A DNA stretch of 64,000 nt from Coniosporium tulheliwenetii. Its lineage: Eukaryota; Ascomycota; Dothideomycetes. Location of the stretch: the NCBI GenBank assembly GCA_030247845.1, contig JAPDRP010000017.1, positions 682,001 to 746,000 of the forward strand, read 5' to 3'. The stretch's first letter is position 1. Each line of letters opens with the position of its first letter. A program made the position numbers and the translations under genes. The notes beneath the pieces are model-generated. The model was not told the origin of the DNA and ran no database searches. It worked only from the letters and a program-made list of their open reading frames with translations. Below, one piece after another: positions 1 to 11,560 of the stretch.

Positions 1-1124
1 TCGACAGCATAGTCCATCTCGGCACTCACAACAGTCCCTTTATCCGCGATGCCTCCACTGGCTGGAGTTCTTTTGGCAACCAATTCTTCAACACCACCGT
101 CCAGCTCGACGCTGGCGTCCGCCTTCTATCCGCTCAGGCCCATGCAAGGCTCATGCCCGACGGCACCCGTGAGTTCCATCTCTGCCATACCATTTGCGAG
201 CTCAGCGACGCCGGGCGACTAAGTGATTGGCTGTACACCATCAGGATTTGGCTGGACCAACATTCCGATGACGTCGTTACGGTTATGCTTGTGAACTCCG
301 ACCAGGCTACTGCGGCAGATCTAGCAGGTGAGTACACCTTCTCAGGAGCCGGTGCTCACTCATATATTCCCCTTCTTCGGAAGCCCTCGATCAGTGGCCT
401 ACCTTGAACGAGCTGATCGATGCAGGCACGCGAATGTTGACATTCGTGGCCTACCTCCCCAAGACTCGTCACGCGCGCAAGCCTCATACCTCATGGACGA
501 GTTCGCATACATCTTCGAGAATCCCTATGACACCTCCTCCCCGACAACTTCACCTGCACCCCCGACCGCCCCGACAACGTGCATGGCAACGTCTCCGCGA
601 CCGTCGATAGCAAGAAGCTGTTCCTGCAGAACCACTTCCTATACTGGAACCAGCTGGGCGGCATCCAGGTGCCCGACATCCGGCACATTGCCTCTACAAA
701 TGCTCCAGAGGGCCCCGGGGGCCTGGGCGCGCGCTTGATGGCGTGTATGGAGGTGTACGGCGTGCCTGCGACTTTCGTGCTGGTTGACTTCTTTAATGTG
801 GGGCCGGCGGTCCGCACGGTGGATATGTTCAACGGCGTTGCTGCGCCGGTTGGGCGGAGTGAGGTGCCGACGGACGTGCCGCCGGAGGTTATGGACCAGC
901 TTGATCCGGCGCTTGATCCGTTGCTTGATTCGTCGCTTGATCCGAAACTGGGTACGATCGTGCGGCAAACTAGCAGTGCAGGAAGTACGGCTGTGAGATA
1001 CGTGGGGTTTGGCTTCGTGGTGCCGGTTTTGGTGGCTCTGCTGCAGGGCAGTGGGGCTGACAGGACGTGGGTTCTACTTCCTTTCCCACCCGCTGTGCTG
1101 GGGTGGCTGGGTGGTTGGATCTGA
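1..1124 (+). CDS. PI-PLC X-domain-like secreted/GPI-anchored protein, 5' partial, two frameshifts
   Basis: The gene enters from the left edge already open (HNSLFIRDASTGWSSFGNQF). An intron at 328-383 (AG|GTGAGT...GGAAG) joins DLA to LDQWPTLNELIDAGTR. The protein resembles the fungal family of PI-PLC X-domain-like proteins (TIM-barrel phosphodiesterase fold, usually secreted). Conserved blocks visible are QLDAGVRLLSAQAH, LIDAGTRMLTFVA, FAYIFENPYDT and FVLVDFFNVGPAVRTVD. The C-terminal end is hydrophobic (YVGFGFVVPVLVALL), consistent with a GPI signal. The conserved protein runs through three frames. It moves from frame 2 to frame 1 at the C run 457-460 and from frame 1 to frame 0 at 539-542; each shift is cured by one extra C. 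A 12-nt tandem repeat near 900-950 encodes repeated LDP units. Whether it is enzymatically active cannot be told. Family assignment is fairly secure; the frameshifts look like C-run undercalls. Confidence 0.75.
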
Positions 1125-1471
1125 AATAGTTATCTTTAAGTAGGGATAGGCCGTCGTCAGCTGTGCTGCTTCGGCACCAAAAAGAGGTTCGTCGCTCTCC
1201 ATTGCTCTTATAATCTTGCTGACTGCTAACTTCGTGAGGATTGCTGTGCCTTGATATGATGTCTGAGCCGAATTCATGCGTGAAACGACGTGCCAGACGT
1301 CATTCGAATAGTGCTGACTGCGACATGATCGATAAGATTTGATAGGGATGCATTGATACAACGTGCTACAAGATCGAACCCATATGGCAGAAAAAGCAGA
1401 CCACCGAAGAAACGCTTAATGAGAAACCCCGGCCTTTGTGTTCACTTACATCGTCCACCTTGTCCTCTGTT
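1125..1471. other. Convergent intergenic region
   Basis: This separates the 3' ends of the PI-PLC-like gene and PEX11. I see no coding sequence and no clear repeat; it should hold the two 3' UTRs. Confidence 0.6.
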
Positions 1472-2530
1472 CTATGCTGTCTTCTTCCACACGGTATACA
1501 CGCCGATCAGCGAGCTCACGGTTCCAGCCAAGCCAACAAGCCCGTCATCAAGGTTGCCATATCCAAGGGCAAAGGTCGGGACAGTCAAATCGCAGAGGTC
1601 AGAGATGAGCTGGAGATTCAACGTGTTCCGCTCCCTACACAGACAATCGTTTAGTATCCATTGCATCCCGGCGGAGAAGTGGTTCGCGTACTTCTCTAAC
1701 TTCTTGACCTCAACAACCCCCTCGCCAGTCTTCTCTTGCTCTAATGTCAAGGCAGTGCGTCGCTGACGGAGCAGGTTGAGCTGGTAGATCCCGCCGACGA
1801 CGTTGAAAAGCAGGCCTGCTAGCCAGCACTTGTAGGCTTGCTGCAACAGGCGCTTGGAGGATGCCATTGGGCGGATGCCTGCGGCATCGGGCTAGAATGA
1901 TGTTTGATCAGCTGTGTCCTTTCGTAAACCGCAACTTGTTCTAACAGCGCCAATCACTTACAACAGTCAAGTTGTCCAGAATCATGTATCCCGCATATCC
2001 CAGCTGTCTCCCCACAGCGCAGTATCTGCCTTGCGTCAGCCACCCTCTCTTATACACCCCCACAACCCCCAGCACCACAAAGCCATCCGCGACTAGTAGT
2101 CTTACTTGATAATCGGATCCAGCCCCTTCTTATCACTCGCATCCGCCGCAGCTTTCAAATGCTCGACAAACTTCCCCAACCGCATGATCTTCCTGGTAAG
2201 CCCAAACTGCTTCTTGATGGCATCGTAGGGCGCGATGGCGGATTGCGGGTGGTTGGTCCGGAAGAGGTACCAGGCGTAGAAGCGGGAGAAGTATTGGAGG
2301 GTGCGGAGGAGCTTGTCGCGGCCGACTGTGGAGTGGTGAGAGTGAGATTAGTATTGTCATGGTGGGATTAAGGGAGGGGAGTTGCGCGCGCAAGAGGTTG
2401 TGGATTCGCGAGGATCTGGCAAAGATTGTGGGGGTGGACGGAGGGCGGCGGGGTGCGTACCGGTCGTCGCGACGTATCTGAGGTAATGCGCTACTGTCGG
2501 ATGATAGATGAGAGCGGCGGCGGGGGCCAT
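1472..2530 (-). CDS. PEX11: Peroxisomal membrane protein PEX11
   Basis: Four exons on the minus strand: 2530-2461, 2325-2106, 2025-1962 and 1891-1472, giving 257 residues. Introns (135, 80 and 70 nt) have GTACGC, GTAAGA and GTAAGT donors and CAG/TAG acceptors, and phases match. Family landmarks are RYVATTVGRDKLLRTLQYFS near the N-terminus, FGLTRKIMRLGKFVEHLKAA, and AVGRQLGYAGYMILDNLTV followed by PDAAGIRP. The final exon holds two hydrophobic segments (CWLAGLLFNVVGGIY and LVGLAGTVSSLIGVY). PEX11 elongates and tubulates the peroxisome membrane before division. Its N-terminal amphipathic helix inserts into the cytosolic leaflet, and loss gives fewer, larger peroxisomes. Length is normal for the fungal family. 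The start ATG at 2530 lies directly before the conserved N-terminal block. Confidence 0.93.
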
Positions 2531-2990
2531 GTTGGAGGTGTGAGAGGTGAGATCAGGCGCGCGAAACAATAGAGGGTCGAAGGGGGTTGTTGTTGCTGTA
2601 GAGCTTATGAGCGTCGGCGCGGTGCAGGTGGAGAGTTGAGGTGCTGTTCAAGGAGAGCCGCAAGGCCGAGGTTGATCGTGCTGCGTCACAAGCTTGCACT
2701 TTCATGTCCCAAGCATCTCACATTCGGGAGTGGTTTCGGCAAAGAACTCAAAGTTCTATGGATAGAAGGGTCGATACATGCTTTGCTTCTACTGGATATT
2801 GTCACAACAAGATCAACGTGTTCTTCGTCTATCGGTTCAGATAGTGTTTTGTCTCCCGGCCAGGCAAAGGAGAAGCCGCTACCCTCTCAACGCCCCGCCG
2901 AGCCTTGTTAGACTACGATCTAGTATGTATACAGGATCCGGTCTCGCTGAAACACGGCAAGCTCTAATACACTTGACTTGAAGCTGCTTT
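2531..2990. other. Intergenic region, PEX11 promoter side
   Basis: This lies between the PEX11 start and the RPN7 stop, both on the minus strand. No coding sequence was recognised. It should contain the PEX11 promoter and the RPN7 3' UTR. Confidence 0.6.
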
Positions 2991-4577
2991 TCAACCTCTT
3001 TCGCTGCCCCTGAGGCGTACAGCTTGTCCGTACTTCTGCAGCTTGGTGATAAGCTGGTCGCCCTGCTTGACGACATCATGGTACTGCTTGTTCTTGTCGT
3101 CCGGCCTGTTCGTCTCAATGATGCCCTTGACACGATCAATGTTGCATGGTATGCGGTCAGCGGCAATGAACTTAGCGAGATCCCTGCAATATGTCAGCAC
3201 TCCGAAGAATAGCTCGGATGTGTGGGCTGATAAACTCACTTGTCGAGGAAGTCGACGCTGACACCAAATGCCTTTGCCATGCTTTCGAGACCGACAATCC
3301 GGTAGCTCTGCAGGAGCTGTGCGTAGCCGCGCAACCTCATCTCTCTTACGAACCAACCCTTGTGCTCGTAGAGATATCTATCCTGGCTGAGGAAGTTTTC
3401 CTCGACCGCGTCCAGCGCGGTGAAGAAGGACTGGTAGTCGCCCACGTACAGGCTGTTGACCAGCTGCCCCAGCGGCTTGAAGTCGACCTGCGTCTCCATG
3501 GCTTCCTGCTGGCCCGCGCTCGACTGGCCCAGCGCCGTGAGGTTTACGGCGGTCGGAACAGGAGTTGCTGTCGCGTTAGAGGCTTCGGTCATTTCCTCGT
3601 CACCGGCTGCCGGTCCTGAGGACACGGCGCCGGTTAGAGCTGATATCTTCTCCTCGCGATCTCCGAGAATGGCCTTGATCTCCGGAGCGTCGACCACCTT
3701 GGACTTGAAGTCCACGCGCTTGAGGGAGATGGAGCCGGCAAGAACGGCGTACACGACCAAGTTCGAATAACTGCAGAGCTCGTAACTCGTGAATGTCGAT
3801 AGACTGTCGAGAAGAAGCGGCGCAGCGAGAGAGTGTGAGCGGGTGGTCAGAAGGTGTAGGCCTTGGTATGCTTTTAAGCGGTTGCGGCGGTCCCAGTCAC
3901 CGCCACTTTCAACAAGGGCAGCGGCGCGCTCGACCTGCTTCTTGACGAAGAGTCGGTCGTTGAAGAAGATGCCGACGCGTATTATGGCTAGCACGAGGTC
4001 TATTCTCGCGCCGAGGATGCTGGTTTTCTCGAAGACAGCTTCGTGGGCTGCTATTGCTTGGTCCTGAATGACAACCTGTCAGCTTCTGACTACGCGAGAC
4101 CGGATCCAGAGACGGTACCTTATCGCCGACTCGTGCCCAAAACTCTGCCCGCTTGCCCTTGGCTGCCTGGACTTCTGTCTCACCCGCCTTCTCCGTCGCC
4201 TCGTCCTCCTCCTTCTGGATGGCCTCAAGCTCCTTCTCGTTGTCCGCCTTGAGCTGCTCATACACTTGCTCATCCCACGGCAGGCTCACTCCTGTCGACG
4301 GGTTTCGCGTGGCAAGCAACGACGAGGCACCGCTTGAATACCGTCTCAACCCTCTTGGCGGCTGCGCTGCTGTGCCCTCGCCCTCCACATTGAGGATGCC
4401 ATCGGCCGGGTGGGCAAGATGCCGGTATAGTGGCGCCATCTTGTGTTCCTGAATAGCATCTTGGACGTATTTGAGCGAACTCTGCCGCGTAGACTGCGAG
4501 GCGGATGGGTTCGAGAGCTGGAAGATGTGCTGGGCGAGCTGCAGGTCGGGATACTTCGCGTACTGAGGGTCGCCCAT
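2991..4577 (-). CDS. RPN7: 26S proteasome regulatory subunit RPN7 (PSMD6)
   Basis: Three exons on the minus strand, 4577-4119, 4063-3240 and 3183-2991, with introns of 55 and 56 nt, encode 491 residues. The N-terminus MGDPQYAKYPDLQLAQHIFQ, the helical-repeat segment (LVLAIIRVGIFFNDRLFVKK, YQGLHLLTTRSHSLAAPLL) and the C-terminal PCI/winged-helix part (MRLRGYAQLLQSYRIVGLES, VSVDFLDKDLAKFIAADRI, CNIDRVKGIIETNRPDDKNK) are diagnostic. RPN7 is a scaffold of the 19S lid, beside the deubiquitinase RPN11, and acts in nucleus and cytosol. A low-complexity insert of acidic and Ala/Thr-rich residues lies at about residues 270-305. The frame is intact. The gene is divergent from ABD1 with about 350 nt between starts. 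Confidence 0.96.
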
Positions 4578-4923
4578 GGTCTAGTCGGTGAGCAAGATCA
4601 GGATTCGGGGTACACTTGGTTGATAGACTTGTCGAGTTTGAAGCGTGAGATAGACGCAATATGAGTGTCAGATGGAGCTTTCGGTGTTGATGAGGGTTGA
4701 CTGCAGTTCGACAACGCAACAGCGCCTTTCCGTCCACAGAGACGAAGCTTGGGCCACAATTTTATGGACTTCGGCCACCTGCAGGCACGGAGCGAGCTGT
4801 GGTCGATCCATGGATCACCTCACATGTGCCAGAGCCCGCACAAGCGCCGCACAAGAGCCGCACAAGAGCCGCAACCGACTTTCTTTCAAACAAAACCAAA
4901 ACCACAACTGCTCCCAACTACAA
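4578..4923. promoter_or_regulatory. Divergent promoter region RPN7/ABD1
   Basis: These 346 nt separate the RPN7 start (minus) from the ABD1 start (plus), so they must hold both promoters. An 11-bp tandem repeat (gcacaagRgcc, three copies) at 4838-4870 lies about 55 nt before the ABD1 ATG, probably in its 5' UTR. I saw no TATA box I would defend. Confidence 0.6.
4838..4870 (+). repeat. 11-bp tandem repeat upstream of ABD1
   Basis: Three adjacent copies of gcacaagcgcc/gcacaagagcc occupy 4838-4848, 4849-4859 and 4860-4870. Their function is unknown. Confidence 0.8.
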
Positions 4924-6575
4924 ATGGCCGACGTACAGACCCAGAAGCGTGCGCCTTCGCGCTCGCCCTCCAGATCACCAGAGACGAAGCCCCGCAAGAG
5001 GCCCGGAGCAGCATCCCGCGTCAGCAAAGCCCCCGCCAGCGGCCGCCCCAGCGCAGCTGCATATCAGCGCCGTCCTGAACGCGAACAGCGTAGACCCTCC
5101 CCAGACGCCTCCACTCGCAAGCGTTCTCGCTCCCGGTCGCCCTCCCCGGCTCGCCCCCGCAAGCGTCCCGGCGCCGCTTCACGCATTAACCAGGCCGACA
5201 TCGCCGAAGCCAAGAAGCGCGAGCAAGAAAGAGAACAAGAGCGGGCCGCGTTAGCCCAGGCTTCTATAGCAGGCAGAGGCGTCCATGACGTGGTCAAGCA
5301 GCATTACAATGCCGTTCCGGAGCGTGGCCGCGAATGGCGCAAAACCGATTCAAAGATCAAGGGGCTGCGGAGCTTCAACAACTGGGTCAAGAGCTGCTTG
5401 ATACAGAAGTTTGCGCCGACGGAGCAGGGGCTGACCAACGAAGAAAACATAAGGCGAGAGGAGCTGCTCGTGCTGGATGTGGGATGTGGCAAGGGAGGGG
5501 ATCTGCAGAAGTGGCAGAGCGCGCCGCAGCGTGTGGGCCTTTATATTGGACTAGACCCGGCGGACGTGTCGATCGACCAGGCGAAGGAGAGGTACGGCCA
5601 GATGCAGAAGCGGGCGCCGCCAAGAGGAAGACCGTCCCGATTGTTTGAGGGTCATTTCTTTGTCAAGGACTGCTTCGGCGAGTGGATCGGTGACATACCC
5701 CTCATACAACAGGTCGGTATAGATGGCAGCGTCGGCCCGGGCGGTGGAGGTATCAGTCAGCGGTGGGGTGGTGGTGGCTTCGACATTGTCAGCATGATGT
5801 TCTGCATGCACTACGCATTTGAATCCGAGGCAAAAGCAAGAGGCATGCTCAAGAACGTCGCTGGTGCACTCAAGAAGGGGGAGATTTCTGGGCGTGATAC
5901 CCAACTCGGACGTCTTGTCAGAGAAGGTGGAGGAACATCACAAAACGAGCGCGCCGGAAGGTGCCAATGGCGTCCAAGACGATAGCGACGACAACTGGGA
6001 CCCCGAGAAGAGTCTGGACGAGGAGAAGAAACCCAATGGCATCGCAGACGATGACGATGACGACTGGGATCCGGAGAAGACCCTGGATACCGACGATAAG
6101 AAGAAGGAAGAGCCTGCCGCAGCCGCACCAGATGAAGAAGGTGAGATCAAGGAAGAGGGCTTTCAGTGGGGCAATAGCATCTACACGGTTAAATTCCCAG
6201 GAAAGACGCCGAAGGATGGTATTTTCAGGCCGCCTTTTGGATGGAAGTATTTCTACTTCTTAGAAGAAGCGGTGGAGCAGGTCCCGGAATACGTGGTTCC
6301 TTGGGAAGCCTTCAGAGCGTAAGTCATCCCTTCCTCGATTACATCTACCAAGCTGACAGCATCGCTTTGATAGGCTGGCAGAGGACTACAATCTCGAATT
6401 GCAGTACCGCAAGCCGTTCAATGAGGTCTGGGATGAAGAGAAGGATGACCCTACTCTGGGACCGCTTAGCGAGCGTATGGGTGTTCGTGGGCGCGATAGA
6501 GGCCCACTGCTCGTCAGCAATGAGGAGTTTGAGGCTGCCAGCTTCTATCATGCTTTCTGTTTCTACAAGGTCTAA
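4924..6575 (+). CDS. ABD1: mRNA cap guanine-N7 methyltransferase, one frameshift
   Basis: It transfers a methyl group from SAM to N7 of the cap guanine of nascent nuclear mRNA. Start ATG is at 4924. The N-terminal third is basic and Ser/Arg/Pro-rich with a duplicated PRKRPGAASR unit. The catalytic part begins near residue 130 (VKQHYNAVPERGREWRKTDS), with the SAM loop VLDVGCGKGGDLQKW near residue 183, then FDIVSMMFCMHYAFE and FRPPFGWKYFYFLEEAVEQV. An intron at 6319-6373 precedes the last exon, which ends AASFYHAFCFYKV. The frame breaks at the G run 5877-5881, between GALKK and GRFLGVIPNSDV. Removing one G, or adding two, restores it. An acidic insert after PNSDV carries two WDPEKxLD repeats. 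The enzyme is essential in yeast, so the break is probably a consensus error. Confidence 0.9.
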
Positions 6576-7659
6576 TTCAAACAATGATGAACGACAGAAC
6601 CATCAGCATTAGGTCTTCGCCGATTCTCTAATACAACACCATCCCGAACGACAGGCTTTCTTCTCGGCATCTAGTTGGTTCCTGGGCTTGCATCGGCTTC
6701 ACAGTTAGTCTTCAATTCGGGAAGCTGTGGCTTCGGCGTGTTCGACAGGACAAATCTGGTGGACTATTGCGCATCAGTGGTGCATCCGAACCGTAACGTG
6801 CTGGAAGGTGGCATTACTTCTGGCGCTCAAGGCTTGGGGATATGGCTTCTATTGCAAGGCCCCAGATGTATCCTTAGCATTTTGGTCCACATTACGTGGA
6901 TATCGGCAAGTTCAACTTGGTCGGATGATAATGAGGTTGTGAGGGCCTGGATTCCTTCTAGAACAAAACCAGGGCTGTCAGAGCTGTCATGCAACGGAAA
7001 CCAGCCGCACGCATCCCCGCGCGGCTGCTGCACGTCTTCATGAGACCCTGAGACCCCGAGACCTCGTCCTAACTCCAGCATCGTTCGCGGTCTTGCACCT
7101 CCCTTTGCCAGTCCATGAAGCCCGACACATGAGGTGACGGGCAACCCACTCACTGGCGCTTGAGCACCGAAGCCGGCAATCGGTCGGCGCGCTCGCTCTC
7201 CTTTCGCCCAGGACCCTCTTTCGGACCCTCCGCCGACTCCAGCCGTCTACCGGCGCGATAAGCGATAGGCCCGTCCCGATGACACGTCCATTGCCGTCAA
7301 ACAGTCTCGCGAGGCAGTCATGCCAGTATCTTACGAGGTCCTTTGCAAATTCAAGCCGTGATATTGTGCGATTGAGGCCACAGTTGGCACGCAAAGGTAT
7401 TACACTCTCTGTTTACGTTGCAGGATTGTTACTTCGGGTCCACTATACATGGTGGGGCAGCTGCACAGGGTTCAATATATCATTTCAGCATCGCTGCTTT
7501 TTCTCGGCCAGCACGAGTCATTAGATCAAAAGCAGGGAAAATAAGATAAAACCACAAGCAACTGGCTGATGCGGCTCCTCAGGAAACTTCCTCCTTACTC
7601 CTGTCCCCAGAGCGCACACCCCGCAGCTCCTATCGCCACCATCCTCTCGAGCCTTCACC
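6576..7659. other. Intergenic region before alanine aminotransferase
   Basis: About 1.1 kb without a gene I can support; open frames here are short and show no family resemblance. The last 100 nt before 7660 are C/T-rich (cctccttactcctgtcccc), as is common in fungal 5' UTRs. Confidence 0.55.
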
Positions 7660-9265
7660 ATGTCTAACGCTTCTAGCGTCCATGCCCTGACCTACGACTG
7701 CATTAATCCGCACATCAAAGAGGCGAAATATGCCGTGCGCGGCGAGCTTGCCGTAAGGTCAGAGAAATACAGGGCGCAGCTTTTGAAGGGAGACAAGGGC
7801 GATCTGCCTTTCGACACTGTAGTGTCCGCCAACATTGGCAACCCGCAACAGCTCGACCAGAAGCCGATCACCTTCTTCAGGCAGGTGGCCAGCATACTGG
7901 AGAACCCTCTGCTGCTGGAGAAGGAGGACGTGTTAAAAGATGCTCTAGGCTACAAGCAGGACGTGATAGACCGGGCGAAGACGTTGCTGAAGTATGTCAA
8001 GAGCGTTGGAGCATACAGCCAGAGTCACGGAGCGCCAGGTATACGGGAAAGCGTGGCGAGGTTCATTGAGAGTAGGTCGCGTGCCGGCAAACCTGCGTGT
8101 TGTGCAGTGCTTACGATGTCTGTGCAGAGCGCGACGGCTATCCCGCGGATGCCGAGCATGTATATCTCTCCAACGGCGCTTCTGGCGGTGTCAACACTCT
8201 CCTTCACGTCATCTGCTCGAAGCCAGAGACCGGCATCCTCGTTCCCATACCACAATATCCGCTGTACACTGCAACTTTGTCCGTTCTTAACGCCCGTTGC
8301 GTACCGTATTACCTGGACGAGTCACACGCATGGGGCACGGACATGGAAGAGATCAAGTCCGCGCTGAAGAAGGCGAGATCGGAAGGGACAGATGTCAAGG
8401 CCATTGTCGTGATCAACCCAGGAAACCCAACCGGCGCCTCACTCAGTGAAGAGTCTATCAAGTCTGTTCTGGAATTAGCCCAAGAGGAGAAGCTCGTCGT
8501 AATGGCAGACGAGGTCTACCAGACGAACGTTTTCGAGGGCAAATTTATTTCTTTCAAGAAGGGTCTACGAGATCTGCAAAAGGCCGAGCCCGGAAAGTTC
8601 GACAATCTCGAACTAGCGTCCTTACATTCCATCTCCAAGGGAATGGTCGGCGAGTGCGGTCATCGCGGCGGGTATTTCGAGCTCATTGGATTCGATGAGA
8701 AGGTAGCGGCTGAAGTATACAAGTTCATCTCGATACAACTGTGCCCGCCTGTTATCGGCCAGTGCATGGTAGAGATGATGGTGAACCCACCGCAAGAGGG
8801 GGATCCAAGCTATGAGCTATACAAGCAAGAATATGACAGCATATATAAGGGCCTATTGAAGCGGGCGCAAGCGCTGTACAAAGCATTCAAGGAAATGGAG
8901 GGTGTCGAGTGCCAAAGTCCTGCAGTAAGTACCCCACCCCCAGCCTCAGCGCCACTTCACCCAGTCCCACCACATCCTGCGCAAATCCTAAGTCAATCCA
9001 ATCTCAGGGCTCAATGTACCTCTTTCCCACGATCCGCCTACCAAAGCGCGCGATCGAGGCCGCGGAGAAGGAAGGCCGAAAGCCAGACGAGTTCTACTGC
9101 TTCCGAATGCTGGACGCGACGGGCGTGTGCGTGGTTGCGGGATCGGGCTTTGGTCAGAAGGAGGGGACGCTGCATTTCCGCACTACGTTTTTGGCGCCGG
9201 GCACGGAGTGGGTGGGAAGGATTACGAAGTTCCATAAGGAGTTTATGGACGAGTTTAGGGATTGA
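7660..9265 (+). CDS. ALT1: Alanine aminotransferase (class I PLP-dependent)
   Basis: Exons 7660-8071, 8128-8924 and 9008-9265 (introns 56 and 83 nt, both GTAnGT...CAG) encode 488 residues. It interconverts L-alanine plus 2-oxoglutarate with pyruvate plus glutamate. Landmarks are VVSANIGNPQQLDQKPITFF, GAYSQSHGAPGIRESVA, VYLSNGASGGVNTLL, VVINPGNPTGASLS, VVMADEVYQTNVF, the PLP-lysine segment SLHSISKGMVGECGHRGGY (Lys near residue 308) and the C-terminal GQKEGTLHFRTTFL. There is no evident mitochondrial presequence from the chosen ATG, which has a good context (caccATGt), so a cytosolic form is likely. The frame is intact. It is the last intact gene before the degraded transposon block, about 0.2 kb away. 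Confidence 0.95.
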
Positions 9266-10304
9266 GCGCTATACTTAGGCGATGTATATACCTGTACTTG
9301 AGTGTTGAGCACTTACGCACTACTCACACCTGGGTCTTAGGTTCGGTGTTATTGAGAGTGACTTGGAGGTTTCGTATTCAGCCTTTTGTGATCCGAAAAC
9401 GGACCTAATAGAATCCAAGCAAGCCGGTAAAGCGACCCGGACTTTAAACTCTTCGCATCTTACATACGCCTTCAGAAAATAAGACTAATTACAAACTATA
9501 GGAGAGATTAAGGCTCTTATATTCTATAAGTATATATATTATATCTTCGAATCTAACACGTCTTTCTAAGACTCTCTATAAGCATGTATTATTATAAATA
9601 CAATTATATTAGAGAGTTAATAATTTTAAGAATATAAGTATAACTGAATATATCTATTTAATACTAAAGCTACCTTTATATACAGTAGTAGATTTTAAGA
9701 GCTTTAAATAAGATTCTATAAATTTTTAACTTTTATATCTTTGAGCATTAAGTTTTATATTTATATATTATAATAGATAATATATCCGCATAAAATAAGG
9801 ATAGAGTAGTACTAAGAGATATAACTATAAGAACTAAGATGGGGCTAAGATGGCCTTACTTAGTTCTACTAAGCTAGAATAGGGCTAGACTCGCTTGTTT
9901 AGTAGAAATATAGGCAATTTCTATTTAGAAAGAAGTATAAAAATATAAATAAGAAGGAATAATAATATAGTATAGTATTACTATTATTTTATTTTATTAT
10001 TATTCTCTCTTTAAGAGGGAGGAAAGAGCTCTTGTATATATATAGAAAGCTACCTAGAGCGTTTTAGAATCTTCTTAAATCTTCTTAGGTCTTCTTAAAA
10101 CTTCTACCTATAAATCAATCTAGGCTAGCTATAAAAGCTTAGTTTAGTAGAAAATATATATTATCTTATAATAATTAGTATATATTAGAGTTAACTATAG
10201 TTTTCTATAATAGAAATAGTGTATTACTAAAGCTATATAAATTATTTATACTATTCTAATAAATAAGAATAGTGCTATCTGTATACTAGAATCGCAGACT
10301 TCTA

Positions 10305-10461
10305 ATATTAGAAGTTAATTTCCAAAGTTTCACCTCAGGCACTAGTTTTAACGTTGCTTGGTAAGCAAGGCTGTAAGGCTAAGTGAGGATACCTTATAGC
10401 CTTATAGCCTTGTAGCCTTAGCAGGCGATAAACCAAGAATTTTGGAGATTGACTTCCAACA
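10305..10461 (-). repeat. 3' LTR of the Copia-type fossil
   Basis: Read on the minus strand it starts TGTTGGAAGTCAATCTCC and ends TTCTAATA, a RIP-altered form of TTCCAACA. The sequence just before it on that strand is AAGAAGGGG (10462-10470), a typical polypurine tract. Its first 50 nt match the same ends of the LTR copies at 11140-11560 and 15289-15665. Confidence 0.75.
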
Positions 10462-10569
10462 CCCCTTCTTAAGATCTAAAGTTCTTAAGGTTACTATTAT
10501 ATAATTGCGATCTGACTAGTATAATCAATTTCTTATTATAATCTCAGGATAAACCATAGCTCTGCCGGT

Positions 10570-11139
10570 TTTTATAATTTAATTTCTGTAATTTTCCCAC
10601 TAGTGGTGTTTAACTAATCCGATTCGGTCGTAAAATTCTAGGAATTTCGGCTTAGGTAGGCTTTTAGTAAAACCATCTGCGATCTAATTGGGTCCACCGT
10701 TAAAGCGTACTTAGATGGCGCCTGATTTAATTACTCCACGTATAAAGTAATAGCGCATACCAATGTGCTTAACATGTAAGTGATTGGCTGGATCCGTCGA
10801 AACGGTAATATCTACAGTATTGTCGTAGTATAATGGGGTAGCGTTTTGCTGACTAATACTAAGGTGCTCTAGTAGAGCTCTTAACTACAACCCCTTCTTA
10901 GCCGCGTGGGCTAAGGCTATATATTCGGCCTCGCAGCTAGATAAGGCTACACTAGCTTGCTCTTTTAAGTTCTAGCTAATCAAGCAGGAACGAAATGAAA
11001 CCCGTATCCAGCAATAGATATGCGGTCTTTCATATTATTCTCCAGTCAGAGTCGGTAAAGCTAGTAAGTACTAGTTTATTAACGGTATCGAGCTTAATTT
11101 GAGTAATCTTCGATTTCTTATTGTATAACGAGAAATTTG
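10570..11139 (-). pseudogene. Ty1/Copia reverse transcriptase RNase H fossil
   Basis: Minus-strand translation gives TSFTDSDW, KDRISIAGY, then KEQASVALSSCEAEYIALAH, LRALLEHLSISQQNATPLYY, DNTVDITVSTDPANHLHVKH, IGMRYYFIRGVIKSGAI and IADGFTKSLPKPKF. This is the Copia RNase H core: catalytic D of TDSDW, E of SSCEAEY, D of YYDN, and the C-terminal ADGFTK box. Stops replace W before LRALL (TAG), Q/E after SGAI (TAA) and Q before IADG (TAG). All are explained by transitions in CpA context, on one strand or the other. At least one indel separates KDRIS and KEQAS. Only this end of pol remains; sequence upstream is cut by the LTR copy beginning at 11140. Confidence 0.9.
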
Positions 11140-11560
11140 TGTTGGGATTCGAGTTTGATCCCTTAGTAGTAAGGTATTAAACGTCTTGGTGGAAGAGCTT
11201 AATTTCTATCTAAGGTGGGAGACCACCGTCTATATATACCCAGATCCTCTAGATATCGCCCCTTTTTAGTAGGTTCCATCTTACTAATCTATAGAACCTT
11301 CCATCCTATAATTGGTAATCTATATTATAAATCCTATCCGTCTAGAACCTTCTAGAACCTTGTAGAATCTCGTGGAATCTCCTAGAATCTAGTAGAATCT
11401 TCGGTGGCAAACTTGATTATCAATCAACCAGTCTTGCCACCTGGTGCCTAAGACTAAGGATGGATGCCTTATAGCCTTGTAGCCTTGTAGGCTTGTAGCC
11501 TTGTAGCCTTGTAGGCTTGGCAGGCTATAGACCAAGAACTTTGGAGATTGACTTTCAACA
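11140..11560 (-). repeat. LTR copy adjoining the Copia fossil
   Basis: It begins tgttgggatt and ends actttcaaca. It aligns over nearly its full length with 15289-15665; shared blocks include accaccgtctatatata, gtaggttccatcttactaat and cctatccgtctagaacc. A variable number of 8-bp gccttRta units explains much of the length difference. I found no clean target duplication, so it may be a solo LTR inserted in the Copia fossil or the 5' LTR of an internally deleted copy. Confidence 0.75.
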
